52,264 nucleotides of DNA from Pseudomonadota bacterium (GTDB taxonomy: Bacteria > Pseudomonadota > Gammaproteobacteria > Burkholderiales > Burkholderiaceae_C). This document shows positions 1 through 10,661 of the stretch, piece after piece. Both the position numbers and the translations under genes were made by a program. The notes below the pieces were generated by a model that had not been told where the DNA came from, did no database searches, and saw nothing but the letters and a program-made list of their open reading frames with translations. How positions within the stretch are numbered: the stretch's first letter is position 1; the number at the start of each line of letters is the position of its first letter. The stretch is from NCBI GenBank assembly GCA_030538605.1, contig JAUNTQ010000013.1, positions 1-52,264 on the forward strand, given 5' to 3'.

Positions 1-410
1 ACGGCGCTCTTCATCATGGCGACGGCGGTCTCGGAGCCAGCGGGGGCGTTCTTGGCGGCGTTGTCCACCAGGGCGGCGAACTGGGCCTGGCTCTCGGCAA
101 CCTTGCCTTCGAAGGCCTTGCTGAACTCGGTGCTGGTGCCCGAGGCGATGTCGTACAGGTGACGGCTGTAGGCAGCGGCTTTCTCGGCCAGGGGCTGGAA
201 CAGGCCAGCTTGCAGGGCCAGCAGCTCTTGTGCGTCCTTCACGGACAGCATGGCTTGCGTGTGCTGGGCAGACTCGCTCAGGGCAGCCTTGGTGGCGTGC
301 AGGTTCAGCTCGACCAGCTTTTCAACGCCTTCGAAGGCCTTGGAGGTCAGGCCGTACAGGGTTTCCATGTTGGCTTTCTGGGAAGCGACGAGTTGTTCGG
401 GTGTCAGCAT
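1..410 (-). CDS. phaP: Phasin family protein (3' end outside window)
   Basis: Phasins are small amphipathic proteins that coat polyhydroxyalkanoate granules in the cytoplasm and control their number and size. Reading leftwards from the ATG at 410 gives [20 protein letters not shown], followed by Ala/Gln/Glu-rich helices containing [12 protein letters not shown] and a later [20 protein letters not shown] stretch, which is the usual phasin_2 pattern. A GGAG box lies about 8 bases upstream of the ATG. About 136 codons are present and the frame stays open to the window edge, so the C-terminus is missing; betaproteobacterial phasins are usually about 180-190 aa. No PHA synthase is in view. The family call is firm; the paralogue number cannot be assigned. 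Confidence 0.85.
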   Translation of the reverse strand, partial: MLTPEQLVASQKANMETLYGLTSKAFEGVEKLVELNLHATKAALSESAQHTQAMLSVKDAQELLALQAGLFQPLAEKAAAYSRHLYDIASGTSTEFSKAFEGKVAESQAQFAALVDNAAKNAPAGSETAVAMMKSA

Positions 411-562
411 GTTCAATCTCCGGATCGGTTCAATGGTGGATGAAAACTTCTTTTGTGCTGTCCGTTTTGTTGCGGTGCAGCATGGGGCGAATTGTAGGTA
501 GGTGAGGGCGCATTGCAAGCCGTTGGGGCCTCTGCGCGGCCTTTTTAGAAGCAGGTTTCTAA

Positions 563-1561
<999 letters not shown>

Positions 1562-1601
1562 GGGGGCTGTTGGCTGTTCGGCTGTTGTCTGAGCACATGA
1601 C

Positions 1602-2537
1602 ATGAAAGCCTTCTATTCCACCCGCTTCGTGCTGCCGCTGCCGCCAGGGCACCGCTTTCCGATGGGCAAATACGAACGGCTGCAAGGCCGCGTGCAGGCC
1701 GAGCTGCCTGAGGTGGATGTGCAGCAGGCCGAGGCGGTGGGCGACGACGCGCTCGCGCTGGCACACGAGCGCGCCTACATCGACGCCGTGGCGCGCGGCA
1801 CGCTGGATGCGCGCATGCAGCGCGAGATCGGCTTTCCCTGGAGCGAGGGCATGGCCGAGCGCGCGCGCCGCTCGGTGGGGGCCAGCGTGCAGGCCGCGCG
1901 CGCGGCGCTGGCCGAAGGCGTGGCCGCCAACCTGGCCGGGGGCACGCACCACGCCAGCGCCGATGCGGGCAGCGGCTATTGCGTGTTCAACGACATCGCC
2001 GTGGCCGCGCGCCTGGCCCAGCGCGAGCACCTGCGCACCCACCCCGGCGCGCGCCGTCCGCGCATTGCCGTGATCGACCTGGACGTACACCAGGGCAACG
2101 GCACGGCCAGCATCTTTGCGCGCGACGACTCGGTGTTCACCCTCTCGCTGCATGGCGAGAAGAACTTCCCCTTTCGCAAGGTGCCCGGCGACCTGGACGT
2201 GGGCCTGCCCGACGGCACGGGCGACGACGCCTATCTGCACGCGCTTGATCTGGCCCTGCACACGCTGGGCGAGCGCTTCGACGCCGAGCGCGTGTTCTAC
2301 CTGGCCGGGGCCGACGCGCACCAGGGCGACCGCCTGGGCCGCCTGGCGTTGACGGACGAAGGCATGGCCGCGCGCGACCGCCGCGTGTTGGACTGGGCCT
2401 TTGCCCGCGGGCTGCCCGTGGCCCTCAGCATGGGCGGCGGCTACGGGCACGACATCGACACCACCGTGCAGGTGCAGATGAACACCTTCGCCGTGGCCCT
2501 TGGCGCGTGGCACCGCTGGCAGAATGCCCGGCGATGA
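1602..2537 (+). CDS. Histone deacetylase-like (arginase/deacetylase fold) amidohydrolase
   Basis: Zinc-dependent deacetylase of the HDAC/acetylpolyamine amidohydrolase/AcuC superfamily, 311 aa, cytoplasmic (no signal peptide). The paired His (GGTHHA, His116-His117), zinc ligands Asp161 and His163 in DLDVHQGNGT, third ligand Asp238 in AGADAHQGDRLG, and the transition-state Tyr281 after GGGY are all present, so it should be catalytically competent. Bacterial members act on acetylated lysines of enzymes such as acetyl-CoA synthetase, or on acetylated polyamines; the substrate cannot be told from sequence. It shares an ATGA overlap with the downstream thioesterase, implying translational coupling. 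Confidence 0.9.
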   Translation: MKAFYSTRFVLPLPPGHRFPMGKYERLQGRVQAELPEVDVQQAEAVGDDALALAHERAYIDAVARGTLDARMQREIGFPWSEGMAERARRSVGASVQAARAALAEGVAANLAGGTHHASADAGSGYCVFNDIAVAARLAQREHLRTHPGARRPRIAVIDLDVHQGNGTASIFARDDSVFTLSLHGEKNFPFRKVPGDLDVGLPDGTGDDAYLHALDLALHTLGERFDAERVFYLAGADAHQGDRLGRLALTDEGMAARDRRVLDWAFARGLPVALSMGGGYGHDIDTTVQVQMNTFAVALGAWHRWQNARR

Positions 2538-2980
2538 ACGCCCCCGCCCACCCCCGCCCCGCACCCGAGCCGCGCAGCGCCTACCGCGCCTTTCGCCTGA
2601 TCACCACCCGCTGGATGGACAACGACCAGTACGGCCACGTGAACAACGTCGTCTACTACAGCTGGTTCGACACCGCCGTCAACGCGCACCTGATCGCCCA
2701 CGGCGCGCTCGATCCGGCAGCCAGCCAAGTGATCGGCCTGGTGGTCGAAACGCAGTGCCACTACTTCGCGCCGCTGGCCTTTCCGCAGAACATCGAAGCC
2801 GGCATCCGCGTGGCCCACATGGGCACCTCCAGCGTGCGTTACGAAGTCGGCCTGTTCGCCGAAGGCGCGCCCATGACCGCGGCCAGCGGCCACTTCGTGC
2901 ACGTCTACGTCGACCGCACCACGCAGCGGCCCGTGCCCCTGCCTGCGCCGCTGAAGGCGGTGCTGGAGCAGCTGAAATAA
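2534..2980 (+). CDS. Acyl-CoA thioesterase, 4HBT hotdog family
   Basis: Single-domain hotdog-fold thioesterase (148 aa) hydrolysing short or medium acyl-CoA, or 4-hydroxybenzoyl-CoA-like substrates. The diagnostic segment is TRWMDNDQYGHVNNVVYYSW with the conserved Asp before the GHVNN turn, as in YbgC/FadM-type proteins. The ATG at 2534 overlaps the stop of the deacetylase (ATGA); an earlier in-frame ATG at 2507 lies inside the upstream gene and is less likely. The pairing with a deacetylase suggests a shared role in acyl-group turnover, which is inference only. Confidence 0.88.
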   Translation: MNAPAHPRPAPEPRSAYRAFRLITTRWMDNDQYGHVNNVVYYSWFDTAVNAHLIAHGALDPAASQVIGLVVETQCHYFAPLAFPQNIEAGIRVAHMGTSSVRYEVGLFAEGAPMTAASGHFVHVYVDRTTQRPVPLPAPLKAVLEQLK

Positions 2981-2982
2981 AG

Positions 2983-3100
2983 AATGACTTCGCTTCGCTC
3001 AATGACTGGCGCTGGCGCGCCATGACAAATGACAAAACCGCTGTGCAAAGCGGGTCATTTGTCATGCGCTCGCCAGAGCGCAGTCATTCGTCATTGAGCG
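2983..3100. repeat. Nested imperfect inverted repeat between thioesterase and nitroreductase genes
   Basis: The core is a hairpin: ATGACAAATGAC at 3022-3033 pairs perfectly with GTCATTTGTCAT at 3054-3065, and CCGCT/AGCGG inside the loop extends it. Outer sequences also mirror each other (GCTCAATGAC at 2997-3006 against GTCATTGAGC at about 3089-3098). There is no T-tract, so it is not a classical intrinsic terminator; it could act as an mRNA-stabilising or processing structure between two genes read in the same direction, or as a small mobile palindromic unit. Confidence 0.6.
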
Positions 3101-3115
3101 CCACGGACAACTGAA

Positions 3116-3838
3116 ATGCCGCCACTGAACGAACCCAGCGCCCGCGTGGACGCCGCCATCGAAAGCCGCTTCAGCGTGCGCGCCTTCCGCCCCGACATGC
3201 CCGTGCCGCGCGCGCGCATCGAAGACATCCTGCGCGTGGCCAGCCGCGCCCCCAGCGGGGCCAACACCCAGCCGTGGAAGGTGTATGTGCTGCAAGGCGC
3301 GGCGCGCGACACGCTGTGCGACAAGGTGTGCGCCGCACACGACGCGCTGCGCGCGCACCCCGAGCGCGAGGCCGAGCACCGCCCCGACTACGACTACTAC
3401 CCCCGCCAGTGGCTGGAGCCCTATCTGGGCCGCCGCCGCCACAACGGCTGGACGCTCTACGGGCTGCTCGGCATCGCCAAGGGCGACAAAGACCGCATGC
3501 ACGCGCAGCACCAGCGCAACTTCCGCTTCTTCGATGCGCCCGTGGGACTGATGCTCACCGCCCACCGCGCGCTCGGGCAGGGCAGCCTGCTCGATTGCGG
3601 CATGTTTCTGCAAAACATCATGCTCGCCGCCCGCGCACGCGGCCTGCACACCTGCCCGCAAGCGGCGTGGAACCACTACGCCCGCATCGTCCTGCCCCAC
3701 ATCGGCGCGCCCGCCGAAGAAATGCTGGTCTGCGGCATGGCCCTGGGCCACGCCGACGAAAGCGCCCCCGTCAACACCTACGCCACCCCGCGCGAGCCGG
3801 TGCAGGCGTTCACGCAGTGGGTGGACGATCCCCTCTGA
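3116..3838 (+). CDS. Nitroreductase family FMN oxidoreductase
   Basis: 240-aa flavoprotein of the nitroreductase fold, using NAD(P)H and FMN to reduce nitroaromatics, quinones or related electrophiles in the cytoplasm. The N-terminal FMN phosphate motif (ESRFSVRAFRPDMPVP) and the substrate-side segment ASRAPSGANTQPWKVYVL are textbook for the family; the C-terminal FMN segment (VCGMALGHADESAPVNTY) is also present. The physiological substrate is unknown. It is separated from the upstream thioesterase by a 135-base palindromic spacer and is the last gene before the minus-strand Wadjet cassette, facing it convergently. Confidence 0.9.
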   Translation: MPPLNEPSARVDAAIESRFSVRAFRPDMPVPRARIEDILRVASRAPSGANTQPWKVYVLQGAARDTLCDKVCAAHDALRAHPEREAEHRPDYDYYPRQWLEPYLGRRRHNGWTLYGLLGIAKGDKDRMHAQHQRNFRFFDAPVGLMLTAHRALGQGSLLDCGMFLQNIMLAARARGLHTCPQAAWNHYARIVLPHIGAPAEEMLVCGMALGHADESAPVNTYATPREPVQAFTQWVDDPL

Positions 3839-3910
3839 GCCGGTGTGCATGCTCACATGGCGGCCTCAATTCTGAAGTGCAACACCCAGGAGACCTCGAA
3901 CTTGCCGCGC

Positions 3911-5197
3911 TCATACTCCCGAAGATCGCAGATCGTCGATCAGCAATGACGCCACTGCCTCTTCCGGGACGGCCAGTCCGTGTGACCGCATGGCATTGAC
4001 CAGCGTCGCATCCCACGATGCAGTTACGTCGGTCTCTGACAAATCGCGTTCCTTGTGAGGAAATGCGCCAATGGCACGCTGATAGTCGGCGGATAGAAGG
4101 TGCCATGGGTCTGCGTTGCACAACCGCATGACAGTGTTGGCGATATGAATGCCTGCCCAATCGAAGTCGCCGTGGTAGAGCAGCTTGGCACCGGCGTCGG
4201 AAAGCTGTGTCAGCAGAACTCGCTGCGCGGCAGCAGGCATGCCATCCGTGCAGACCAGAGGCGCACAAGCACCGCCCAAACGGTCTGCCGCGATGGACAC
4301 GATGTTGGGGTTCTCACATACGTAGACGACCTGGCCAGCCACCGACCAGGTAGTTGGCGTCCGCAGCAACTGGCGCAGTGACAGGTAGCCAGGTTCACCC
4401 GGTGCTGCAGGTGGACAAGACCCACGATCAACCGGTAGGTTCAAGAACAGGACAGGGCGGGCTAATTCATTGACCAGGATGCCCGCCTGCGCCCAAGTGT
4501 CCCGCGTCCGCTCTGCCGGACGGTTGATACTCTCCGCTCCCGTGACGCCTTCCGGTAGATCCTGTTCCTGCGCTGCATCGTTGGCGCCGTGCCGCAAGAC
4601 GGCCAATACCAAGGTGGCCGTCGGCTGACCGCTGTCAAGAGCATGCGCGTTGCCGAGCACGTCGGCTGCCAGCTGAGCGCGTGTCAAACCCGCAGCAGGC
4701 AGACGCTGCAAAATCGCATCAACCTGCTTCAGCAGTCTGATAGCTGTGTCGGGGTCTTGTCGAGCCATGCGCTTGATCAGGCTCGGCGCGGAGGTTGTCT
4801 GCAGCCAGGCGCTGAGTGTCGGATTCGAAATGGGAGTGTTGAAAACCGCTGTCCAGCGCGTGCGCAGCTCTTCCTTGATGGCGGCACGGTGGACAAGAGG
4901 TCCGTCAATGCGCTCCAGCGCTTCGCGCAGCGACCCCGCAATCTCCGCATTGCGCAAAGCGGTATCGAATCGAGCGATGTCGATGCGAACGGATGGGGTG
5001 AAGCGGGACGGGAGACCGACGATCAACGCCAGGGCTTCATGCTCAGCGCGGCTGAGGCCCGTGAGTTGAAGAACCCTTTTCTCAGGATTGTTGCCATGGC
5101 GCTCGAAGTGCCGCCTCAAGCGACGGCGCAAGGCACTGAGCTCGGATCCACCGAGCCGGCGCTCCAACTTTGGATCGATGTGAGAGGTCGTCGTCAT
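3911..5197 (-). CDS. jetD: Wadjet type II nuclease subunit JetD (TIGR02679/DUF2399, Toprim)
   Basis: Presumed plasmid-cleaving subunit of a Wadjet system. JetD proteins carry a winged-helix arm and a C-terminal Toprim domain that cuts DNA after an SMC motor has recognised a small circle. This protein is 428 aa from the ATG at 5197; Toprim signatures are Glu295 in VVYVCENPNIVS and Asp344/Asp346 in YHGDFDWAGIHIAN, i.e. the full acidic triad. The start overlaps the jetC stop (ATGA). A longer reading from 5353 would add 52 residues that overlap jetC and look non-coding, so 5197 is chosen. Membership rests on the four-gene context as much as on the motifs. Confidence 0.9.
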   Translation of the reverse strand: MTTTSHIDPKLERRLGGSELSALRRRLRRHFERHGNNPEKRVLQLTGLSRAEHEALALIVGLPSRFTPSVRIDIARFDTALRNAEIAGSLREALERIDGPLVHRAAIKEELRTRWTAVFNTPISNPTLSAWLQTTSAPSLIKRMARQDPDTAIRLLKQVDAILQRLPAAGLTRAQLAADVLGNAHALDSGQPTATLVLAVLRHGANDAAQEQDLPEGVTGAESINRPAERTRDTWAQAGILVNELARPVLFLNLPVDRGSCPPAAPGEPGYLSLRQLLRTPTTWSVAGQVVYVCENPNIVSIAADRLGGACAPLVCTDGMPAAAQRVLLTQLSDAGAKLLYHGDFDWAGIHIANTVMRLCNADPWHLLSADYQRAIGAFPHKERDLSETDVTASWDATLVNAMRSHGLAVPEEAVASLLIDDLRSSGV

Positions 5198-8100
5198 GGC
5201 TGCGAGGGCGTGGGAAAGCGCCGGTCCGGATCTTCTTCGCGCCGCTTCGCGCGGCCGTCCCAGAGCCAGCGGGATACAAACACCGCATCCATCCCTTCGC
5301 GCCGCTGCAATTGACAGATGGAAACGCCGGGCAGCTCCGCATAGCATGCCCATTCGCGCTCGCTGGTGATGACGAAATCGAGATCGAACTCGTGGATCAG
5401 CCCCATGCAGTGAGCACGCGCTGCATCATCGATGCCCGCGAAGGCTTCGTCGAGCAACATCAAGCGGGGCGCATGCGGACTGCCACCCCGTCCGTAGAAG
5501 CTGGAAATCGCCGCGAAAAGGGGGACCGTCAGACCAAGTGCCCGTTCACCACTGGAGGCAGGTCCGGAGAGTTTGCGCCACGGATCACCCTGTTGGTGTT
5601 GACGCTCCACACGGAAGCGATGCCAACGGCGGTAGTCCAGCGCGCGGGCCAACTGGTCGATCAGGCTCCCGCCGGGGCCGGCAGTATCGGCATCCGACCG
5701 AGCTCGCTCCATCGCGATCTGTTCCTGAAGCATGACACCCACGACCCGCCGGTCTTCCGTCGACCACATATCCGAACTGCTGTTGAGCAAACGCTCGCGC
5801 GCAACGCTCAATCCAGCCGGCGCCCCTTCTTCGGCGGTCAGCGCTTGCCATTGCAGCCGATAGCGCACGCCCGTGGAAGTCGGGCGCTTGTGGAGCTCTT
5901 CGTTGATGGCGTTGACCTGCTTGTCCGCAGCTCGCATGAGGCGCTGTATTTCGGCTGCGATCTCGGCTTGCAGGTGGTTCTCCAAGACTTCCCGCTCCTT
6001 GGCGGAAAGCAACTCGGTGCGCTGGGCGATGTCGTCGGCCAGTCGGGCGGCCAGGGTGTCGGGGCGCTCAGGCCGGTTCTGATACATGACGTGTACCGAG
6101 AAGCCCCAGTCGTTAGGCTCCGAGGTGGCCTGGTGGCCCAATGCGCTCAGCGCACGCTGCAGTTCGGTCAGGTCTTCAGCCACTTGGCGCTGAATGCGCC
6201 CCCAGGCAGCGTCATCGTCCGGTACCTGGGCAAGCGCCTGTTCTGCCCGTCGTGCCAGATTCAGTGCGGGGTCGATGGTCCAAGGGGCAGCTTGATCCGG
6301 GATCGGAAAATCCGGCAGTGCCGAAGCCAGCAGACTGCTGCCAGCGAAGTGCTGGAGCCGCTGAATGGCTTGGGCGCGAACGGCGGTGCGCTCGTCCAAC
6401 AGCCTTTCTGCGCCCTCCGCCTGTGTGTCGGCGACAGCCCGTGTTTCGCTGGCTTTCGTGAGCTTGGTCTGGCTGATGCCTTCAGCGCTATCAGCGTCTT
6501 TCACTGCATTCGCCGCTGCAGTGAGCTGCAAGCGAAGGGATTCGACTTTCGCGCCGACGGCGCTTTGCAGGACTTCGTAGCGCGTCTTGGCCTTCTCTGC
6601 CCGCTCGTCGGCACTGGCGAGCTCTTCTGCCCGCTCCATCACAGCGCTGCGCGCTTCTTCCTCCCGCTCCTGCTGTTGAAGATGGTCGGGACCAGCGCTG
6701 CACCACTCACGCGCAGCTTGCGTTAGGTGCTGATGGGCTTCGGTGAACCGATCCAATGCGTCCGACACGGGTGACAAGCCGTCGAGTGCGCTGGGCAATT
6801 GAAGGTCGGAGGCGTCGCGCTCCACGGCATCGCGTGCTGCCTGCAATTCTGACTCCGCGGTTCTGCATTGGATATCGGCGGCATCAAGGCGCTTGCCGAC
6901 CTGCAGCACATCGCGTGCGGCGCTGGTGGCCGCCTGGATCGCCTTGTGCAGCGGACCATCCGAAGGCGCTTCGCTCCATTCGCGTTCCGCGCTGCGGCGG
7001 GCTGCCGCCAAGTCGTCGATCTCTTGCACCAGCCGTGCATCTTCCTCGTCGATTGCCAAGAGCCGTGTGGCGGTCTCTTCAAGGCGGCGCTGCCGCGCGA
7101 GTGCCCGGGCCGTGTGTCCGATATAGACGGCCTCGGGCTTTTTCCAAGCTCCCGCCAATGCGCCGAGGCGATACCGGCCGTCGGTTCCAATCCAGGATTC
7201 GGCGTCGCCGGCATCGTTCGAGCCGCATGCGACCGTCGCGAGGATGTCAGCCACCAGATCCGATGTCACGCTGCTGTCGTCGGGCACGACCGCCTGAAGC
7301 ACTTTGGCCAGACTGTCGGTAGCAACAAAAGACCGTTGCACCCATACGTTGTCCAGCAGCGCTGTACCGTCAGCGTGCGTCAAGACTCCGTCGGGCGAGA
7401 GCCATGCATCGAGCAGGCCCGAGGCTTCGAGCGCCGCCTCCAGCCCGGCGCGTTCTCCCGTTTCCACATGGGGCAGAAAGTCAACCAGTTGCCAGAGCGG
7501 TGCGCCAGCTCGCTCATCCCGAACACCCGGCATGCGTGTGCCCGGCGTCGGCGGCGCCGCATCGTGGCCGGCAGCCAGTCGATTTCTCTCGTCGACGAGC
7601 TCGGTGCGCTCCCGCTTCAGATCGCTCCCTCGGTTGTCCAATGCGAGTTGTTGCCCAGCGTGCCGCAGGGCGGCCTGCTGATAGGCTTCCTTCAGCACCG
7701 CATGGACCGGATTGGAACCCTCGGGCAAAGCAACCCATGTGGCGAGCTGTTCCAGTGCCTCCACGACATCGAAGCGAAGCTGCACGAGGCGGGCGCAATG
7801 GGCGGACCATGCGTCTGCCAATTCGTCGCCTGCGTTCTCTGCGTCCTGATCGGCGATGGCACGAGCTTCAGCCAATTCCTCCAGCTCCGCTTGCAGGTCG
7901 CGTTGCGTGGATTGCGCGGCCTGTAGCGCCGTTAGCTTGTTCGCTACGGCGACATGGCGCTGTTCGATGTGGCGGATGCTTCCGCGCCGTTTGCTCGCGG
8001 CGTCACGCAAGAGCGCTCCCGCAACTGCGATCTGCGCGATCGGAAACTGTGCCAGACCTTCCAGCGCCAGCGCAGCGAGCGGGTTGTCCACGAGCGCAGC

Positions 8101-9384
8101 GTCCGTGCCGGCCAGCGCAGCTTCCGAAGCGCACCGAACGCGCGCGGCCAGCAGATCGCTCTTTGCCGCCTCGAAGCGCTGGTTCGAGCGGCGACTGCGT
8201 TCTTCTTCACGATTGAGGGCTTGCCGCGCAATGTCATGTTGCCGGAGGACTGTCTTCGCTTCCTCTTGCCTCTCCGACGCATCCTTCTCGGCCTGGCTAA
8301 GGCGGTTGGCATCCTGATTGGCAGGATCGCTTTGGAGCGTTTCCAGTCGTTCCCGGGCAGCAAGCAGGAGCCGCTTCGCATGCTGGTGGTCGGTGACGGC
8401 TCGGGTCTCCTCGTCCTGAGCTTTCACCAGTGCCGCGCTCGCCTTGTTGCGGTCCTCACTGGCGTTGTCAAAACCGGTCTGAGCCTGTCGCAGCTCCCTC
8501 GCTTGTCGGCGCGTCAGCGTTCCCGCGTATGTCCGGTACCGCTGCTCGAAATGCTGGACGGCGCGTTCCAGTTGGCGTGTTTCGTCGAGCTGGATGCGAT
8601 CTTCTTCCAGTTGGTTCAGCGCTTCGGCGACGTCACCGAGCAGCTCCGTCGGCAACGGCGGGAGCGCCTCGGTGAGCGCATGGGACAGGCCCGCTTCGTC
8701 GGGCTTTTTCGACAATTGGGGCTGGCGCAACTGAATCAAGGTATCCATCAGCGCTTCATAGCGCTTGGTGCCCAGTTGGAACAAGCGCTCGTCGACTGCT
8801 CGGCGATAGCTGGGGGCATTCTCAAAAATCTTGCCCCTGCCTTGAGCTTCAACCGCATCGCGCAGACGTTCCCGGGTGAGAACCACGCGCTGTTCGCTGG
8901 TCAGCCAGATGTCCTGACCGATGCGGGGGTCTTCGCCTGCCGCAGGCCCTTCAAGGATGAAGAACCAGCTCTCCACTTGCGCCTTGCCCGTGGCTGCGGA
9001 CAGGCCGGCTCCCAGCGTGAGGTAGCGGTGCGTGCCGTCCGCCATTCGGCGACCGAATTCGATCCAGGTGTAGCCAATGCGACGTTGATAGCCGCTCATC
9101 AGCAGGTTCCAAGCCATCTTCTTGCCGTTGTCACCATCAGGCTCGATCCGCGAGGGCCTCAGATTCGCATCAAAGAGAAACGGCAGGGTCAGCGAGAGCA
9201 CCTTGGATTTGCCGGTGCCGTTGTTGCCGCGCAGAAGCAAGTGGCCGTCCCTGAACCAGAACTCTTCGCTGTCGTAGTGGAACAGCTCGACCAGGCCGAG
9301 CCTAAGAGGCTGCCAGCGTTCACGCAGCGGCTCCGGCAGCGCTGGACGCAACGATGAGGGCGAATCAAAGAGTGCGTCTGTCAT
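5194..9384 (-). CDS. jetC: Wadjet type II SMC-like ATPase JetC (TIGR02680 family)
   Basis: 1396-aa SMC/MukB-like ATPase, the proposed loop-extruding motor of the anti-plasmid complex. Walker A is GNNGTGKS (residues 53-60); the ABC signature is LSGPASSGERAL (from 1272); Walker B is LMLLDEAFAGID with catalytic Asp1312-Glu1313, the run continuing into the D-loop. Between the head halves lie long Ala/Glu/Arg-rich heptad regions (about 270-470 and 770-1030) separated by a non-helical, glycine-containing segment (about 600-760) where a hinge would sit. It overlaps jetB and jetD by ATGA at both ends. Length and motif order fit the TIGR02680 family rather than SbcC. Confidence 0.92.
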   Translation of the reverse strand: MTDALFDSPSSLRPALPEPLRERWQPLRLGLVELFHYDSEEFWFRDGHLLLRGNNGTGKSKVLSLTLPFLFDANLRPSRIEPDGDNGKKMAWNLLMSGYQRRIGYTWIEFGRRMADGTHRYLTLGAGLSAATGKAQVESWFFILEGPAAGEDPRIGQDIWLTSEQRVVLTRERLRDAVEAQGRGKIFENAPSYRRAVDERLFQLGTKRYEALMDTLIQLRQPQLSKKPDEAGLSHALTEALPPLPTELLGDVAEALNQLEEDRIQLDETRQLERAVQHFEQRYRTYAGTLTRRQARELRQAQTGFDNASEDRNKASAALVKAQDEETRAVTDHQHAKRLLLAARERLETLQSDPANQDANRLSQAEKDASERQEEAKTVLRQHDIARQALNREEERSRRSNQRFEAAKSDLLAARVRCASEAALAGTDAALVDNPLAALALEGLAQFPIAQIAVAGALLRDAASKRRGSIRHIEQRHVAVANKLTALQAAQSTQRDLQAELEELAEARAIADQDAENAGDELADAWSAHCARLVQLRFDVVEALEQLATWVALPEGSNPVHAVLKEAYQQAALRHAGQQLALDNRGSDLKRERTELVDERNRLAAGHDAAPPTPGTRMPGVRDERAGAPLWQLVDFLPHVETGERAGLEAALEASGLLDAWLSPDGVLTHADGTALLDNVWVQRSFVATDSLAKVLQAVVPDDSSVTSDLVADILATVACGSNDAGDAESWIGTDGRYRLGALAGAWKKPEAVYIGHTARALARQRRLEETATRLLAIDEEDARLVQEIDDLAAARRSAEREWSEAPSDGPLHKAIQAATSAARDVLQVGKRLDAADIQCRTAESELQAARDAVERDASDLQLPSALDGLSPVSDALDRFTEAHQHLTQAAREWCSAGPDHLQQQEREEEARSAVMERAEELASADERAEKAKTRYEVLQSAVGAKVESLRLQLTAAANAVKDADSAEGISQTKLTKASETRAVADTQAEGAERLLDERTAVRAQAIQRLQHFAGSSLLASALPDFPIPDQAAPWTIDPALNLARRAEQALAQVPDDDAAWGRIQRQVAEDLTELQRALSALGHQATSEPNDWGFSVHVMYQNRPERPDTLAARLADDIAQRTELLSAKEREVLENHLQAEIAAEIQRLMRAADKQVNAINEELHKRPTSTGVRYRLQWQALTAEEGAPAGLSVARERLLNSSSDMWSTEDRRVVGVMLQEQIAMERARSDADTAGPGGSLIDQLARALDYRRWHRFRVERQHQQGDPWRKLSGPASSGERALGLTVPLFAAISSFYGRGGSPHAPRLMLLDEAFAGIDDAARAHCMGLIHEFDLDFVITSEREWACYAELPGVSICQLQRREGMDAVFVSRWLWDGRAKRREEDPDRRFPTPSQP

Positions 9385-10661
9385 GCTTCGAAGAGCGTAT
9401 CTGCTGATCCCTTGCGCACGGACTGCGTGGCAGGCGGGTGGATCTGGGTGTCACCGATGGCGAAGCGAGCGATGGCCGCCAGCGGGCGGATCTGGCCATT
9501 CTGACGCGCGATGAGTTGGAGTTTGTTCAGCCTGTCCAGCGCAATGCTGGCCAGCTCCTTCTCGGCGCCGGGCTCGCGCGCCGATTTGCGCCAGTAGCGG
9601 CCATACCGGTCTACCGCGCCCCGCAAGAACGCAGCGATCGCATCGTCCGTGGTGATTGGAGAGGCTGGCGCATCGCGCAAACGCTGAGCGAGGTGTTCCG
9701 CGACCAGCAACGTGGCGTGGGCCTCGGTACCTTCCGCAGGCATGGAAACGTCGGTCAGCTGCCCGGATTCGTCGGTCAATGCCAGCCCTTCGGCGCGTTG
9801 CTCGGCGACCAAGCCAGTGGCGTCGCAAAGCCGTCCCGCCATGGCACCGCGCTGGTTGACGAAGTAGGCCTGCGTGTCAGCGTCCAGGGAGGTGGTGTAG
9901 ATCACCGGATCATCCAGCAGACGACGTGCGAGGTGATGGCGCTGGGCATCCCGGCGTCCTTGTTCGCCATCGGCCGCATGCTCGACCACCAGCGATCGCA
10001 GCCGATCTTCGAAGTCGACGGGCATGTCTTCCAGCCGCCACGTGGACGGCCCACGCACGGCCGCGAGCATGCCGGCCAGCATGCGGCGTTGCACGTCGTA
10101 GAGCGCATCGTGCTGCGCCGTGCGGTGGTCGTGAATGAAGCTTTCCTCGTCCCCTGCCACGCGTTGCAGCACACCGTGTTCCAGCAGCGTCCTGCAGACG
10201 GCGACGAGATCCCGGCGATCCGCAGAACTGCGCAAGGCGAACTCGAACCCGCGTGACGTCAAGGTGGTCTCCGCTGCCCACTGCACCACGCGCTCGCCCA
10301 GCAACTGCAGCGTGATCTGCGGATCGGCCCGTTCGAGCACAGCGCAGGCCAGACAGAGCAGAACATAACGGCGCTTGTCATAGGCCGGCAAACCTCGTGT
10401 GTCGTCGGTCAGGTTCGCCGGACGTTTGAACAGTCGGGCACCTTCACGCTCGACATGCAGGGGCCAGCCAGCTTCACGTGCAAACCAGTCGCGCAGCCGT
10501 TCGGCTTGGCGCCTGACAGCCGGGAAATCCTCGTTACCAGGTGCCATCAATGGGCGCATCAAAAGGGCGCGGACGCCTCGGCTGAATTCGTCTTGCTGCT
10601 GTGCCTTCTGGAGTTCTCCCAGGCGCTGGCTGTCTTGGCGGGGGGAAGGGCGCGCACTCAT
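9381..10661 (-). CDS. jetB: Wadjet type II subunit JetB (TIGR02678/DUF2398)
   Basis: 426-aa protein recognised by its N-terminal pattern (DEFSRGVRALLMRPLM, then VRREAERLRDW-like and KRRYVLLCLACAVLERADPQ) as a DUF2398 member. In Wadjet complexes the JetB position is filled by a MukE/KITE-like winged-helix dimer that binds the kleisin-like JetA; I see no catalytic motif. The start overlaps the jetA stop and its own stop overlaps the jetC start (both ATGA), indicating a fixed-stoichiometry operon. Role is inferred from family and context. Confidence 0.88.
   Translation of the reverse strand: MSARPSPRQDSQRLGELQKAQQQDEFSRGVRALLMRPLMAPGNEDFPAVRRQAERLRDWFAREAGWPLHVEREGARLFKRPANLTDDTRGLPAYDKRRYVLLCLACAVLERADPQITLQLLGERVVQWAAETTLTSRGFEFALRSSADRRDLVAVCRTLLEHGVLQRVAGDEESFIHDHRTAQHDALYDVQRRMLAGMLAAVRGPSTWRLEDMPVDFEDRLRSLVVEHAADGEQGRRDAQRHHLARRLLDDPVIYTTSLDADTQAYFVNQRGAMAGRLCDATGLVAEQRAEGLALTDESGQLTDVSMPAEGTEAHATLLVAEHLAQRLRDAPASPITTDDAIAAFLRGAVDRYGRYWRKSAREPGAEKELASIALDRLNKLQLIARQNGQIRPLAAIARFAIGDTQIHPPATQSVRKGSADTLFEA

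Noticed and set aside
5170-9357. Long plus-strand frames (up to 518 aa) within jetC
   Set aside because: Antisense shadows of the SMC-like ATPase; no family motif, and the minus-strand protein has Walker A, signature and Walker B.
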